Positions 31,216-41,505 of a stretch of 64,000 nucleotides of DNA are shown here, piece by piece (position 1 is the stretch's first letter; each line of letters begins with the position of its first letter). The stretch comes from Trichobilharzia szidati (taxonomy: Eukaryota; Platyhelminthes; Trematoda; Strigeidida; Schistosomatidae). The stretch lies in the NCBI GenBank assembly GCA_944472155.2, contig OX235273.1:9087204-9151203 (forward strand). The letters are read 5' to 3'. The translations under genes and the position numbers were made by a program. Under the pieces are notes generated by a model, which saw nothing but the letters and a program-made list of their open reading frames with translations, ran no database searches and had not been told where the DNA came from.

Positions 31216-32105
31216 CTGTATACTAGACAACAGTAAAGAAGAGACACCAAAGTCAAACAACCTTGAACCAATCAATCAAATCACTCAGAATTACAAATGG
31301 ATGCTTTTCATAATCTTCTGCCAGTTCATAAAACATAGTGCGACCACTTCGAGCAGTGTCTTCTTCGATGAGTAACTGTCCTCACCTTCGACCTGTTGTA
31401 CCCTATTGATCTCGGCTTCCCACTATAACCCTAAATTACTGCCTGAATAGAGCTAGTCGCTAGTGAGCATCAGATCATTTATCAAGTATTGTTTTGTAGA
31501 GATTTTGTTTGACTGGTTTGAGGATTTCATCATGAGCTAACGTCGGTTAGGGGAACATTGGAAAACTCACCTAGTTTGGAACTCTTCAGCAGTGCTCACC
31601 CACTGAGGTTCGAACGCGCAACCTTTGGGTTACTAGGCAAAGCCGTAGACCACTAATCCACTGCGGCCAGATCCAATGGTCCATTGAAGACAGTAGCTAG
31701 TGGTAGCGCCATGTCGTGAATTGACAGAAGTTAGAATTCATGCACCGGATACAGTCCCAGTGACTTAATGGTCTGCATGCTCACTTTGTAACCAGAAGGT
31801 TGTGGGTTCGAACTGTGGTGGGGTTATGGGTGCGCACCGCTAAAGAGTCCTAAACTAGGTTGACGAAACAAGCGCATGATGAAATCCTCCAACCAATCAA
31901 ACAAAATCCCTACAAACCATTACTTGTTAATTTCACTGTCTTCGTTGAAGGTTACATCCTGATTCAGTGTTAAGGTTAGAGAAGCTTTAAGAGTGAATGT
32001 TACAACGAAGATTATGAAAAGCATCCATTTGTAATCCTGAGCGATCTGATTGGTTGCTTTCAAGGTCATTTAATTTTGGTGTCTATTCTTTACTTTTGCT
32101 GTGTA
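31216..32105. repeat. Inverted repeat arms flanking a SINE B cluster
   Basis: 31216-31318 and 31985-32105 are diverged inverted copies: CAAATGGATGCTTTTCATAA against TTATGAAAAGCATCCATTTG. The arms do not match SINE B. They may be the ends of an unclassified element with SINE B inside. Confidence 0.65.
31318..31930. mobile_element. SINE B cluster with opposed pair
   Basis: Antisense 5' half (31318-31497), antisense 3' piece (31498-31695), then sense copy (31700-31930) with tRNA-like head (GGGTTCGAACTG) and a ribozyme region truncated after GACGAAACAAG. Confidence 0.7.
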
Positions 32106-32192
32106 CTAATACTTTTTTAAAAATTCATACATCATCTATTAATTTTCTGTCTATATGTATGCACATATCATATACTATACAATTCTATTTAG

Positions 32193-32858
32193 CTTTCATT
32201 GGTTATCATCAAACGGTCAAATGAATAGGAATAACAGTAATAATAACAATAATATTAATAATAATTCTACATTAGTTGGCTTAATCAAATCTAAGACGCA
32301 TTCTATGAATCAATCTCACACTGGTCTAATCAATTCATCATTGCCGACGTCTACTCGATCGAGGAGTATGGACCGATATACTGATGGTATGAAGATTTCT
32401 ACAACCACCTGTGGTACTGGTATCTTCCCTGGAAGACATTATAACATGCATGCAACACCAACAACAACGACAGCAACTACTCCTCCTCCTAATGGTTGTA
32501 ATGGCAGAAATGATAATAAGAATAATTTCACACATCTAATGTTCAATTCTTCATCTTCAAGAGGACTTAATCATCCGTCAGTGAATAGTCTTCACGATAA
32601 CAACACATCACAAATCACATGTCATGAATCTGCATCGGAATCATCAAGTAAAAATAATTCATTTGACAGAAATACTGTCATTACTAATGATAATAACAAT
32701 AATAGTAGTAGTAATAGTAGTAGTAGCATTAATAGTAGTAATCATTTTCAAAAATTCTCTGAAGCTGGTGAACAGAAGAACAAAAGATCATCATTGTCTC
32801 CTACTATTCCTGCTATACATCTTGATTTGTATAAATCATATAGAAAGCTGGATAACGA
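32193..32858 (+). CDS. Host gene exon 4 of window, Asn/Ser/Thr-rich (666 bp)
   Basis: The acceptor is CAATTCTATTTAG. The donor is ACGA|GTGAGTACG (very strong). The frame begins with one base completing Pro from exon 3, then FHWLSSNGQMNRN. It continues through NSNNNNNINNNS, RSRSMDRYTDGM, TPTTTTATTPPP and SSSNSSSSINSSNHF to SYRKLDN, leaving GA for the next exon. It is a disordered, repeat-rich linker. AAT and AGT codon runs (32690-32745) make it prone to length variation. Confidence 0.88.
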
Positions 32859-32924
32859 GTGAGTACGTGAGATGAGATAGTGTTCGTACGATTGAAATTT
32901 ATTGAAAAATTATTTAACAAATTT

Positions 32925-33295
32925 ATTTTGAACTTTCCCGTTGATTGATTGGACTGAAGTGATTGGCCTCAGGTTGGCGTGCTTCGACGATGTCTGAGGA
33001 TTTTTAGTTAAAGTTAACTTATGGACGGTAAATTGCAGTGAAATCTATGAGGCCTATTTGGGAATGGTTACTTCATTCCCCACTGAGGCTCGAACCCAGT
33101 ACTCACCCCCAAGTGGTTTAGTGGATAACGCTTTGGCGTTTGAAGCTATGGGTACTGGGTTCGAGCCTCATAGGGAACACCGTCTCTCACAGTGGAATAC
33201 AGGTATATCCAGTGGCTGAAGAGTCCAAAATAGGGCGAAATGCGCATCCTGGTGGACTGCACTGCTAGTCACCATCCAGTATATTATAGTTATTG
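32925..33295. mobile_element. SINE A opposed pair
   Basis: Antisense tail, decayed hammerhead and head start (32925-33105), then a sense unit (33106-33295): A-box TGGTTTAGTGG, B-box GGTTCGAGCCT, hammerhead, tail. It lies 67 bases after the host exon 4 donor, with the right unit in sense. Confidence 0.8.
33208..33256 (+). ncRNA. Hammerhead ribozyme, family A, core intact
   Basis: Stem I pairs 33208-33215 with 33249-33256 (seven of eight positions, two G-U, one G/G mismatch). Core CTGAAGA 33216-33222, stem II GTCC/GGGC with loop AAAATA, GAAA 33237-33240. Stem III is ATG/CAT around a CG loop, and cleavage is after C33248 in ATC. Every required core residue is present. The weak stem I may lower activity. 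Confidence 0.75.
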
Positions 33296-33339
33296 AATTT
33301 TTAAAGAGATTGAAAAATATTCCCATTTGTAATCGATTG

Positions 33340-33765
33340 TTATTAAGTCACTCCTTCTGTGTGAATCAAAAATGTGGCAAGTCACTACAGGCATTTAAGA
33401 AAGTCTACTGCAGAGTTTCAGCAAAACTGTCACCTCTTCCGTTCCATACTGAAGATCACATGGCCAGAAATAGTGAGCAGCAAGAAACTGTGACAGGTAA
33501 CTAACCAGCAAAGAACCCAATGCCTAACAAATGTAGTGGAAGAAATAGACATAGATTTGATTCACGCCACTAAGGAGACCATTGAATGACATCGCGCACC
33601 AGGAATAACCTCGACTGGAATCCGAAGAGGAAACGACGAGGTGGGCGTTCAAGGGGAAAATGAGATAGGGCTGTAAAGAACAAGACAAAATGGGGATGTG
33701 ATGTTAAAGTAATATTTTCTCCTCGGAACCCAAGGGAATAAATAATATTAATGACAATAATAGTA
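33340..33765 (+). mobile_element. Non-LTR family 2, 3' tip
   Basis: SLQAFKKVYCRVSAKLS and DHMARNSEQQETV align with the family 2 segment ending in the WNPKRKRRGGRSRGK block (33605-33660), then PRNPRE and an AATAAATAATATTAATGACA tail. Confidence 0.7.
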
Positions 33766-33769
33766 TCCT

Positions 33770-34825
33770 TATATTGCACGACTGTACGACAATGCTGCAT
33801 GCCAAGTAATCCACAACGGGAAACTTACGGAATCCTTTGAAGTGAAGACGGGAGCAAGACAAGGCTGCCTACTATCGCCAATGATTTTCCTGATTGCAGT
33901 AGATTGGATAATGTGACAAACAGCGGGCAATAAGGAAACAGGCATAAAATGGACTCACACAAAAACTTGGAGGATATGGACTTCGCCGATGATGATATGT
34001 CTGATTTCTCACAAACTGGAAGATATGCAAGCGAAGAGCAACAAGTTGGCAGAAGAAGCATCAAAGATAGTACTTCAGGTGAACATAGAGAAAACAGAGG
34101 TGATGAAGATTCCCGGGCAACACCATCAACAGCAACAACAACATCAGACAACAATCAGCGTAATTGGAAGGAACCTGAAAGAAACAACCTCTTTTACCTA
34201 TCTGGGAAACATCGTTTCAACTACAGGTGAAACTGACGAGGATATCAAAGCAAGAATCGGAAAAGTAAGACAAGCTTTCACTACTCTCAAGTCTGTGTGG
34301 AAGTCAGCAACTACCAGCATCAAAAATAAGATCCGGATTTTCAACCCCAATGTGAATTCAGTGCTACTATACGGATGGATCAGAGACTTGCAGTGCGCGT
34401 CATAAAAAGCATCTCAAACAAACTACAGACCTTCATCAACAGCTGTCTTCGCTCAATACTCAAGATCAGATGGCCGGCCAGAAAAGATCAGCAACAGGGA
34501 TCTCTGGCATTGAGCGAACTAACTAGGAACCGATTGTGCAACAAATAAGGAGGAAGAAATGGAGATGGATTGGCCATACTCTGAGGAAACAATGTATCAA
34601 GTGACATCACTAGACAAGCCATTGCTCGAGTGGATTCCGAAAGGGAAGCGGCGAGTTGGTCGTCAGTCCAAGGGTGACTTGGAGGAAGTCATGTGGAGAG
34701 GAGATGAAAACGTGTGGGCAGACCTGGAGCCAGGTGAAGACTCTAGCAGAGAACCGAACGCAATGAAGAAGCACGGCTGAAGCCCTATGTTCCTCTAGAA
34801 ATAAAGGAAACAATCATATGATAAT
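33770..34825 (+). mobile_element. Non-LTR family 2, RT end and C-terminus
   Basis: The longest family 2 copy. Motif B region: IHNGKLTESFEVKTGARQGC and LLSPMIFLIAVDWI. Motif C: FADD at 33980, with a frameshift just after it, then ICLISHKLEDMQAKSNKL. After that come [53 protein letters not shown], and the [10 protein letters not shown] block. It ends in CTAGAAATAAAGGAAACAAT. Adjacent and in tandem with the preceding copy. Confidence 0.85.
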
Positions 34826-35349
34826 ATATTGTAATCAGAAGGTATAGTTTATGAAGTCTCAAAGAACTTCTTTGTTAGTTGTATTCAGGTTTTTGATGAA
34901 TAAGGATATAGAAGGGGGAATTCGGTATAATTTAGTGTATTGTAACAAAGATTACGGTATTTAGTTGATGTCACTGACTGGTTCGAACAGTTGATTTTCA
35001 GTCACTCAGGTTCCTGATTCAAATTCCCCTTCATGTCTGCTTCAACGTGAGTGATTCGATAATATTGTCAGCGCTCACTCAATGGTAATTAAAATTATTC
35101 AATTCTTGAATTTTGAGTGAAAACGTAGCTTCAAAGACAGCTAGCTATCCACTGCATCTAGTTCTCTTTCAACATGCTCAGCCGGCTCCAGGATGTCCAC
35201 AAGTTTACATTTCCTTGCAATATGATTTTCATTCAGGAGCCCGGTATGTGATTTCACTTGGTAGTTTCCCAAGTGTGTGCCAAATCTATCTATATTTCCT
35301 TCACCTACATTTCACCTAGAAAGACTATATCATCTGCATATTCGCTGAT
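34826..35349. other. Intron sequence, mostly unassigned
   Basis: A short antisense piece of family 1 RT may lie at about 35310-35349, because GACTATATCATCT (35323-35335) is the inverse of 35360-35372. The rest is unrecognised. Confidence 0.35.
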
Positions 35350-36370
35350 TTAAAATATAAGATGATATAGTCCGCTCACCTGGGTGAAGACGCTGACAAA
35401 ATGAAGAGTCTTCTGAACACCTTGTGCTGCAATCTGCGAATGTTTGGCATGCGATTCACCCCCTTCTAACGAATGTAAGATGATCAGGCTACAGGACTGA
35501 ACTACAATAACTAACTCCTAGCTTAGATATAGGAATTGAAGTGGTTGGTGGAGCGTGTTGAACATTTCACGTATTTGGGAAGCTGCATCAGCCCCAACAA
35601 GTTGATCGCTGATGAAATCTGAGCACGGATACAGAAGGCTCGTTTCGCACATACCAGTTTATGCCGTCTCTGTCATAGACGTGATATCCGGTTATCAACC
35701 AAGGGACGTGTGTAGTGCTCAGCAGTAGTTCGCTTCGTCCTCCTTCATGGCTGTGAGACCTGGCCATTGAGAGTGGAAGACATAAAAAGGCCACTTAGCC
35801 TGCATTCTATCTACATCCCATCTTAGGTAGTATAATAGGGTGAACAGTATTGAGGTTTGGCCTCGGTCGAGTGCTAGGTAAAGAGAGGAAATCTATAGAC
35901 AAGACAGTGAGGCTAAATCGACTGAGATGGTTAAGACATGTGTTACACATGCGTCCCTAGCCATCGCCTTCCTCGACGGGCAATGTTAGCTGATATAGGG
36001 TCAGGTTGGAAAATAGCTACAACAGTTAGCTTAAGCCGGCCAGCCACGCAGGGAGGTGTGGACTTCCTGGTTGGTGTCCTCGGGATTGTAGAAACCAGTG
36101 GTTGGAGACAATTAGTGGTATGGCTTAAAATCATTCTTCGTGATGGCTGGTGCAAACGCATCCACTCCTTGTGACTTATACCCAATAAAATTATATTGTT
36201 CTTCGTTAATACTATTCTTTTTGTCTCATATCTCTGTTTACTGTCTGTATTTTGCATTTCTTTTTACCTTCTCTTGCTTTGTGTGCTGAGTGAAGTGTGG
36301 CGACTCGAACTGCTGCACATCGGTGTAAAGTTCTATGTTGAAACCAGTCAGTCACATTCTCTTCTGAACA
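35350..36370 (+). mobile_element. Non-LTR family 1, RT motif C to 3' UTR
   Basis: Begins at a decayed ADDIV block, then GEDADKMKSLLNTLC, NLRMFGMRFTPF, EHFTYLGSCISPNKLI, LLHGCETWPLRVEDIKR and PSHRLPRRAMLADIGSGWK, with stops and shifts throughout. The 3' UTR ends AAGTTCTATGTTGAAACC. Confidence 0.8.
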
Positions 36371-36559
36371 TTTGTTGTGCCAAATGTTGTTGGTTGGCTC
36401 TCTGACTACCAGAGTTACTCGTTACTTCTGTTTCCTGGCTGGTCGACCATCTGATCTGCATTATCAACTGTAAGGAACGGATGTTGATTAAATTGTACTG
36501 CAGGCAGTAAGAAATCCTTTCAGTAATGTGCACGTCAAGTCTCTTAGTCATACATTCAT

Positions 36560-37140
36560 AAATGCTATAGGTATCCACAGGGATTTGACAGCACTGGAAG
36601 TCTGTCTTGTTCTCCTATGGTCCAGTGTTGACTGGAATTCACACCCTCATCTATGACACCTATAGCTGAGACAATGCTGTCCACATAAGTGAAAGAGAGA
36701 GCTTTTCGATCTCTACAGTTTTTGATGATTTGGCCTAGTTTCGGTTGACGATCAGGTATCTTCACCACCTTTGTCATTTCTGAGTTCCCTTCATATGCTA
36801 TCTTCCCTGTCACTTCTGCTAACATATTTGATTTTACACTTGTAAATCTTCTAATTTATGAGATATTAGACATACTTCATATAAGAAATCTGCTATGATC
36901 TTTTTCTTAGTTGGAAGTACGCATCCTAACGAACTGTTGAACGATTCAGTTCACCAAAACTTGAAATACCATCGGTAATAGTAGACAGCCTTCGAATGCT
37001 TCACTGAGCTCGTCATTGTGAATTAATAGGCATGTAGCATTATCAAACAGGAGTTGAATGAGGTTTATTAAGTTATGCGACGCTGCACTTCCTAGTGTAG
37101 AAGGAGTTGCCAAAGGCTTCTTAAATTCCGTCCACAAATG
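36560..37140 (-). mobile_element. Non-LTR family 2 relic with RT block
   Basis: Two minus frames match family 2: LLFDNATCLLIHNDELSEAF with GCLLLPMVF (motif B region), and KVVKIPDRQPK, LSFTYVDSIVSAIG. The catalytic FADD part is not readable. Confidence 0.65.
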
Positions 37141-38142
37141 ATCTATTTATTCCTAGGTCCAGCCAGTTCCAGGCACTCTGCCATCCAATGGAACTTTTAG
37201 CCTTTCCAGGATGATCTAGCTTGGCATTTTACTTGGATTGGACAGGATGATGAAAAGATGTGAGTTTCTGCATCGGCCAGAATCCCCCTCCTCGACAATT
37301 TGAAAAGGTAGTTGTTCACCCAATGCTCAGATGCTTTCTGTCCCTTCCACACCCTTTACAGTAATAGCCTGAGCATTTCCGATTAGGTCCCTAGGTCCGT
37401 TTTCAGTCGCTGTTGGGGGGTATTCTAACTCTTCCTGCTGTTTTCTTGCCTTTTAATAACTTTATGGCTCTTGCTTTTGTTGTGAGCTTAGTGATTGCTA
37501 GTAGTCCTGAGTCCGCCAGCGGCATTTCTCGACAAGCTTGTAGACGACTGCCAACTCAGGCATCATTGAAATTGATCAACGCATTATTCTGCATGTTCCA
37601 ACTGTATAGTAATTGGATTGTACACGTTCTGTTAGTAAACATTCTGCCCCCAATCACCGAATCATTAAATACGCAGACATCTGAAAACAGCTCTTCATTC
37701 TCAAACATTCTGATGAAAGCGTATCGTGTTCTGAAGTCTCAAAAGCCTTGGAGTGAAACTTCCATACCCCAACGCTAACTTTTGTTTTCATCTAGAGAAA
37801 ACATATCTCCCGACTGAGTTTCCGATAGCTTTCAACAACGGACATCATCCGTTCTCTGAAGTTCCGCTGGAGAATAAATTCAGTTGTTCTCTGATGATGT
37901 TATAAGTGCGAACTCTTAGCTACTTTCTTTCACTTGTGATGAAGAATACAATGAAGACTGAAACATTTTAGAAAGGAAAACGAATTAGGCAGTTGACGTT
38001 TCATCAGAAATGAAGTACTTCAGAATTCTACCCTACAGGTCCGAACAACAATATATCTCTTGAGTTCAGACAATGAAGAACTATCATCTGGCAATATCCA
38101 TGTTATTTTTCAAGCATTAGCTCAAAAACATTTGATTCATTT
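37141..38142. other. Unassigned intron sequence
   Basis: A 121-codon plus frame (37413-37778) has no motif and is likely accidental. The minus strand has RAIKLLKGKKTAGRVRI, reminiscent of the non-LTR RT start, so it may be the 5' continuation of the family 2 relic. Confidence 0.3.
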
Positions 38143-38400
38143 CATGATCGATCACACACTGACGTCAGTTAGAGAACCAGTGAAAACCAGGAGCTACTGA
38201 ACAGCTTTTCAGCAGTACCGACCCACAAGCTTACAAGGAATTGACCCCCCTAGTGCTCACTATTGACTCACCAACGGATGTTGTCTGAAGTCCCAATAGG
38301 AAGTATTGACCAGCGGGGTACATCAAGTTGAGTGTGAAGACAAATAGACAGAAGACCAGTAGTTCAGCGAAGAGTTGCTTTTCGGCGACGAATTCATTTT
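38143..38400 (-). mobile_element. SINE B, antisense, decayed
   Basis: GTCAGTTAGAGAACCAGTG, then a shortened hammerhead side and GACTCACCAACGGATG-like remnants of the head and 5' block. Confidence 0.5.
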
Positions 38401-38439
38401 CATAGCTGTACAGTAGCAAATATATATGGTTGTTTTGTA

Positions 38440-39030
38440 TGCGTGTTTGTGTAAATTAAATTCGCCAAACGAAAATACATTTAGTAAGTCCAGATGAATT
38501 GGATGTTGATATAAGACGGTGGTAACAAAAGTGATGAGTTGTCACAAACGATTGTTAAATAACAGTTACGTAATAACATGAATAGTTTGATGAAGGAGTT
38601 GTGCTCAGGGTGAACAAGGAAACAAAATAACATACGGAATTAGGTAGGAGTTTTAAGTAGTTAGAAAAATAAGCAGACAAACAAAAGTTTAGTCAAATCA
38701 GAGGAGTTGTTGCCATGATAGTAGAAATGTTTGAATAATTTTCTTTTGTGTACACAGTTCTGGTTCTTCCAACTGAATAGCTAGGGCTCCTAAAATGCTG
38801 AGGAAACGAAACGTATTGTCTGTAGAAGGTTGCTCTTGATTTTGTAGATTACTTTGAAGGAGGCGTTTGTTGAAATGGAGTGACCAGTGGTAATGAGATG
38901 TTCGATTATTGCACTCGTTGTACAGCCACTACTTCCTTTCTGCAGTCATGCTGGATAGTGTTCTGTGCACTTTTTGACAGGATGCGCGTCGAACGATCAA
39001 TGCACCTGGCTCCACAGCAACAGGTGAACT
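38440..39030 (-). mobile_element. Penelope-like element, 3' UTR and GIY-YIG end
   Basis: The UTR matches 17940-18300. On the minus strand the coding end reads MCIYQFTCCCGARCIDRSTR and ILSKSAQNTI, a PLE GIY-YIG with YIG mutated to CID. Confidence 0.8.
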
Positions 39031-39059
39031 GATATATACACATAGAGTGTACACATATG

Positions 39060-39345
39060 TACAAATTTACACACATGTGAATATAGCAGTTCACCTGTTG
39101 CTGTGGAGCCAGGTACATCGGTCGTTCGACTCGCATCCTGTCAAAAAGGGCCAAACAACACTATCCGCATGGCTGCAGAAAGAAAGCATTGGCCATACAA
39201 GGAGTGCAATAATCGAACATCTCGTCACCACTGGTCATTCCATCTCAACAAACACCTCCCTCAAAGTAATCTACAAAGTGAAGAACAACCTGCCAAAGAC
39301 AATACGTTTCTTTACATCCCAGTTTAGCCAATTCAAAATCCTGAC
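39060..39345 (+). mobile_element. Penelope-like GIY-YIG end, sense, opposed to previous copy
   Basis: CCCGARYIGRSTRILSK (with YIG intact), then SIGHTRSAIIEHLVTTGHSI and VIYKVKNNLPKTIRFF in shifted frames. Its first 70 bases are the inverse of 38960-39030, across a spacer of about 55 bases. Confidence 0.8.
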
Positions 39346-39349
39346 TACA

Positions 39350-39460
39350 CATCTAATCACGAGCTGATATCAGTTATAAAACCACTGGGAAACCAGGGAG
39401 AAAATACTGGACACTTGTTTCGTCCTAGTTTGCGACTCATCAGTAATAAGCACTCATATA
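39350..39460 (-). mobile_element. SINE B 3' piece with hammerhead
   Basis: Antisense tail and hammerhead only, ending at AGTAATAAGCACTC. The ribozyme (39402-39452, minus) has a canonical CTGATGA, GAAA and GTC, but position 1.1 of stem I is A/C and stem II has three pairs. Confidence 0.7.
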
Positions 39461-39943
39461 TATATGACAGCTTAAATCCAGATTTACTGACTTCATTTTA
39501 AGTGTAAATTTTGACAACTTTGTTGTTTCAGTTAATTAGTCTTTCAGTTAAAAAAACAAAACAAAAATCACAAAATCTGTCGGTTTCAAGATGACAGAAG
39601 TGAAGCGTGCACCATTTATTCCACTCCGTCACCATCTATATACGTATATATATAAGTCGTTAGATATATTTTTAGTCTAATTGAATCTTATGTGTTTATC
39701 AGTTTGAATTGCATGTGTTCCACATTTGTTTCCAATTACTTCGCCTTCATTTATTCCATTTGTCATTATTTAAGGAAACAATATCAATTGTCATGCATGC
39801 GCTTGAAATTCGTCTTCTTTTATTTGTCATTCTCTATTTCTACATATATATATATATATAAATGTGTGTTTGTATATATCTGCATATATATATATATATC
39901 CATGTGTATATGAGTATTTTTATCACATTGTTTCATATCATAG
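39461..39943. other. Intron sequence with TA tracts
   Basis: TA tracts near 39640-39655, 39843-39860 and 39884-39898. Otherwise no feature. Confidence 0.5.
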
Positions 39944-40027
39944 TAAACCGACGTCATCTTATACGGGTTCTTCGATTTCATCATCTGGTGAACAATGTCA
40001 ATCGTTTCGATTTGCTTATACTAAGCG
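39944..40027 (+). CDS. Host gene exon 5 of window, 84-bp frame-neutral exon
   Basis: The acceptor is TTGTTTCATATCATAG. The donor is AAGCG|GTGCGT. With GA from exon 4 it reads D, KPTSSYTGSSISSSGEQCQS, FRFAYTK, leaving CG. Both neighbours fit equally well with or without it: GA+A gives Glu if skipped, CG+A gives Arg if used. It may therefore be an alternatively spliced cassette. Confidence 0.65.
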
Positions 40028-40373
40028 GTGCGTATATCTTAGAGTATCTTTATCTATATAAATATTGCATATTATAAACAGATCTATGCACGCCCACGCG
40101 TATGCACGCACGCACGCACATTTCTAATGTAGTTTGACACATTGTATGATTTGGCTTCTATTTTTTCGCTTTCATCTTTGTTGCTGTGTTGTTGATATAT
40201 ATATATATGTATGCATGCATGGAGCTGTATATGGTGTGTGGTTCAATAGATTGCTTGCTTAACCCTCTTGCTTACTGCTTTAAATAGAAGCGTTGATTTA
40301 AGTGTTTGAAGTGTTTCCCTCGTTTGATTTGCTTTCTTCTACACGTGGACTTTAGTATATATAATCGTTAATT
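40028..40373. other. Intron sequence, no feature seen
   Basis: Contains GCAC-rich and TA tracts (40085-40120, 40195-40215). Confidence 0.4.
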
Positions 40374-40600
40374 CAAGTATTGGTTTGTAGGGATTTGGTT
40401 GATTGGTTACAGGATTTCATCATGAGTTGACATTGGTTAGAGAACCATTGGAAACCCCACCAGGGAGTACTGGACAGCTGTTTCGTCCAGCTAGTTTGGG
40501 ACTCTTCATCAGTACGCACCCAACGGTCCTCTAAACAATGTCAGCTCATGATGAAATCCTGTAACCAATCAACCAAATCCCTACAAACCAACACTTGAAT
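40374..40600. mobile_element. SINE B tail, inverted pair
   Basis: The antisense tail and hammerhead side (40374-40522) are joined directly to the sense tail (40524-40600). Arms such as GGATTTCATCATGAG and CTCATGATGAAATCC pair. The hammerhead at 40466-40516 (minus) has ATGAAGA in the core. Confidence 0.8.
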
Positions 40601-40990
40601 ATCAATGAGATGCTCTCTAGTGACTTGCCCTATTCAGGTAGGTAGTTACCTGGGGTTCCAGTGGGGAGTCGTGACCAATAGGGTGCAGCAGGTCGGGTGT
40701 GAGGACAAAAACTCGCCGAAGACATTGGCTAGCGGTTGCGCTATATCGTGAATTGTCAGAAGTTAGAATTCATGGGCCATTGGATCGGGTGTAAGTGGCT
40801 TAATGGTATGCGAGCTCGCCTTGTAACCAGAAGGTCCTGGGTTTGAACCGTGGTGGTGGGTGCGTACTGATGAAGAGTCACAAACTAGCTGGACGAAACA
40901 GCTGTCCAGTACTCCTTGCTGGTTATCCAATGGTTCTCTAACCAATATCAGCTCACGATGAAATCCTCTAACCATATCAAAAGATATTTA
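40601..40990 (+). mobile_element. SINE B, full-length sense copy
   Basis: Complete unit of about 390 bases: 5' block from ATGAGATGCTCTCTAGTGAC, CAGGTAGGTAGTTACCTGG, GGAGTCGTGACC, tRNA-like head (CTTAATGGTATGCGAGCTC, B-box decayed to GGTTTGAACCG), hammerhead, tail. It follows the previous tail head-to-tail, as in a tandem or circular template. Best reference copy in the window. Confidence 0.85.
40864..40912 (+). ncRNA. Hammerhead ribozyme, family B, C3 mutated
   Basis: Stem I GTACTG/CAGTAC is perfect over 6 bp. The core is ATGAAGA (40870-40876, C3 is A). Stem II has GTC/GAC, GAAA is 40895-40898, stem III is the palindrome ACAGCTGT, and the triplet GTC ends at 40906. Confidence 0.7.
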
Positions 40991-41269
40991 TTCATTCTAG
41001 TGGCTTATAATCATGGTTTTAACGAACTTAGTTAGCCTCGTCACCTTAAAGCCTTAGGCCCGATCTCTGATCGTGGGGTAGTGTGTGTGTGTGTGCACGG
41101 CTGAACAGGAGCAAACTAGTATGAAACACCTGTACAGTAATCATGACGGAATCTAACAAGGGAAAATAATACAGGCATAAAATGAATTTAATCCACATGC
41201 ATGGTATGTGTATATTACTAACAGAAATCAGTAGTTTGACGGGTGCTCAAACAAACTCATACTGTTTAT

Positions 41270-41505
41270 TGGTGGTTGGTTATCAGCAGTGGAATCCACC
41301 AGGACAACGCGCATTTCGTCCTATTTGGGACTCGTAAGCCAGTGGATGTACCTGTATTCCCCAGTGAGTCAGTGATGATGTTCCTACTGAGGCTCGAACC
41401 CGGTACCCATAGTTTCAAACGCCAAAGCATTATCCACTAGACCACTTGGGTGGTCCTCTAACCCATGTCAGCTCATTATGAAATCCTGTAACTAATCGTT
41501 AATTA
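41270..41505. mobile_element. SINE A antisense joined to SINE B sense tail
   Basis: 41270-41452 is an antisense SINE A with hammerhead (core CTTACGA, G5 mutated) and a complete tRNA-like head. 41453-41505 is the sense SINE B tail (GGTCCTCTAACCCATGTCAG, ATGAAATCCTGTAAC). The junction lies at the SINE A 5' end. Confidence 0.75.

Noticed and set aside
31210..31375. Exon after the acceptor-like TTTTCCAG at 31210
   Set aside because: The frame needed hits TAG after four codons, and the region belongs to an inverted repeat.
37413..37778. 121-codon plus-strand open frame as a host gene
   Set aside because: No splice sites, homology or domain pattern. Surrounding sequence is degraded retroelement.
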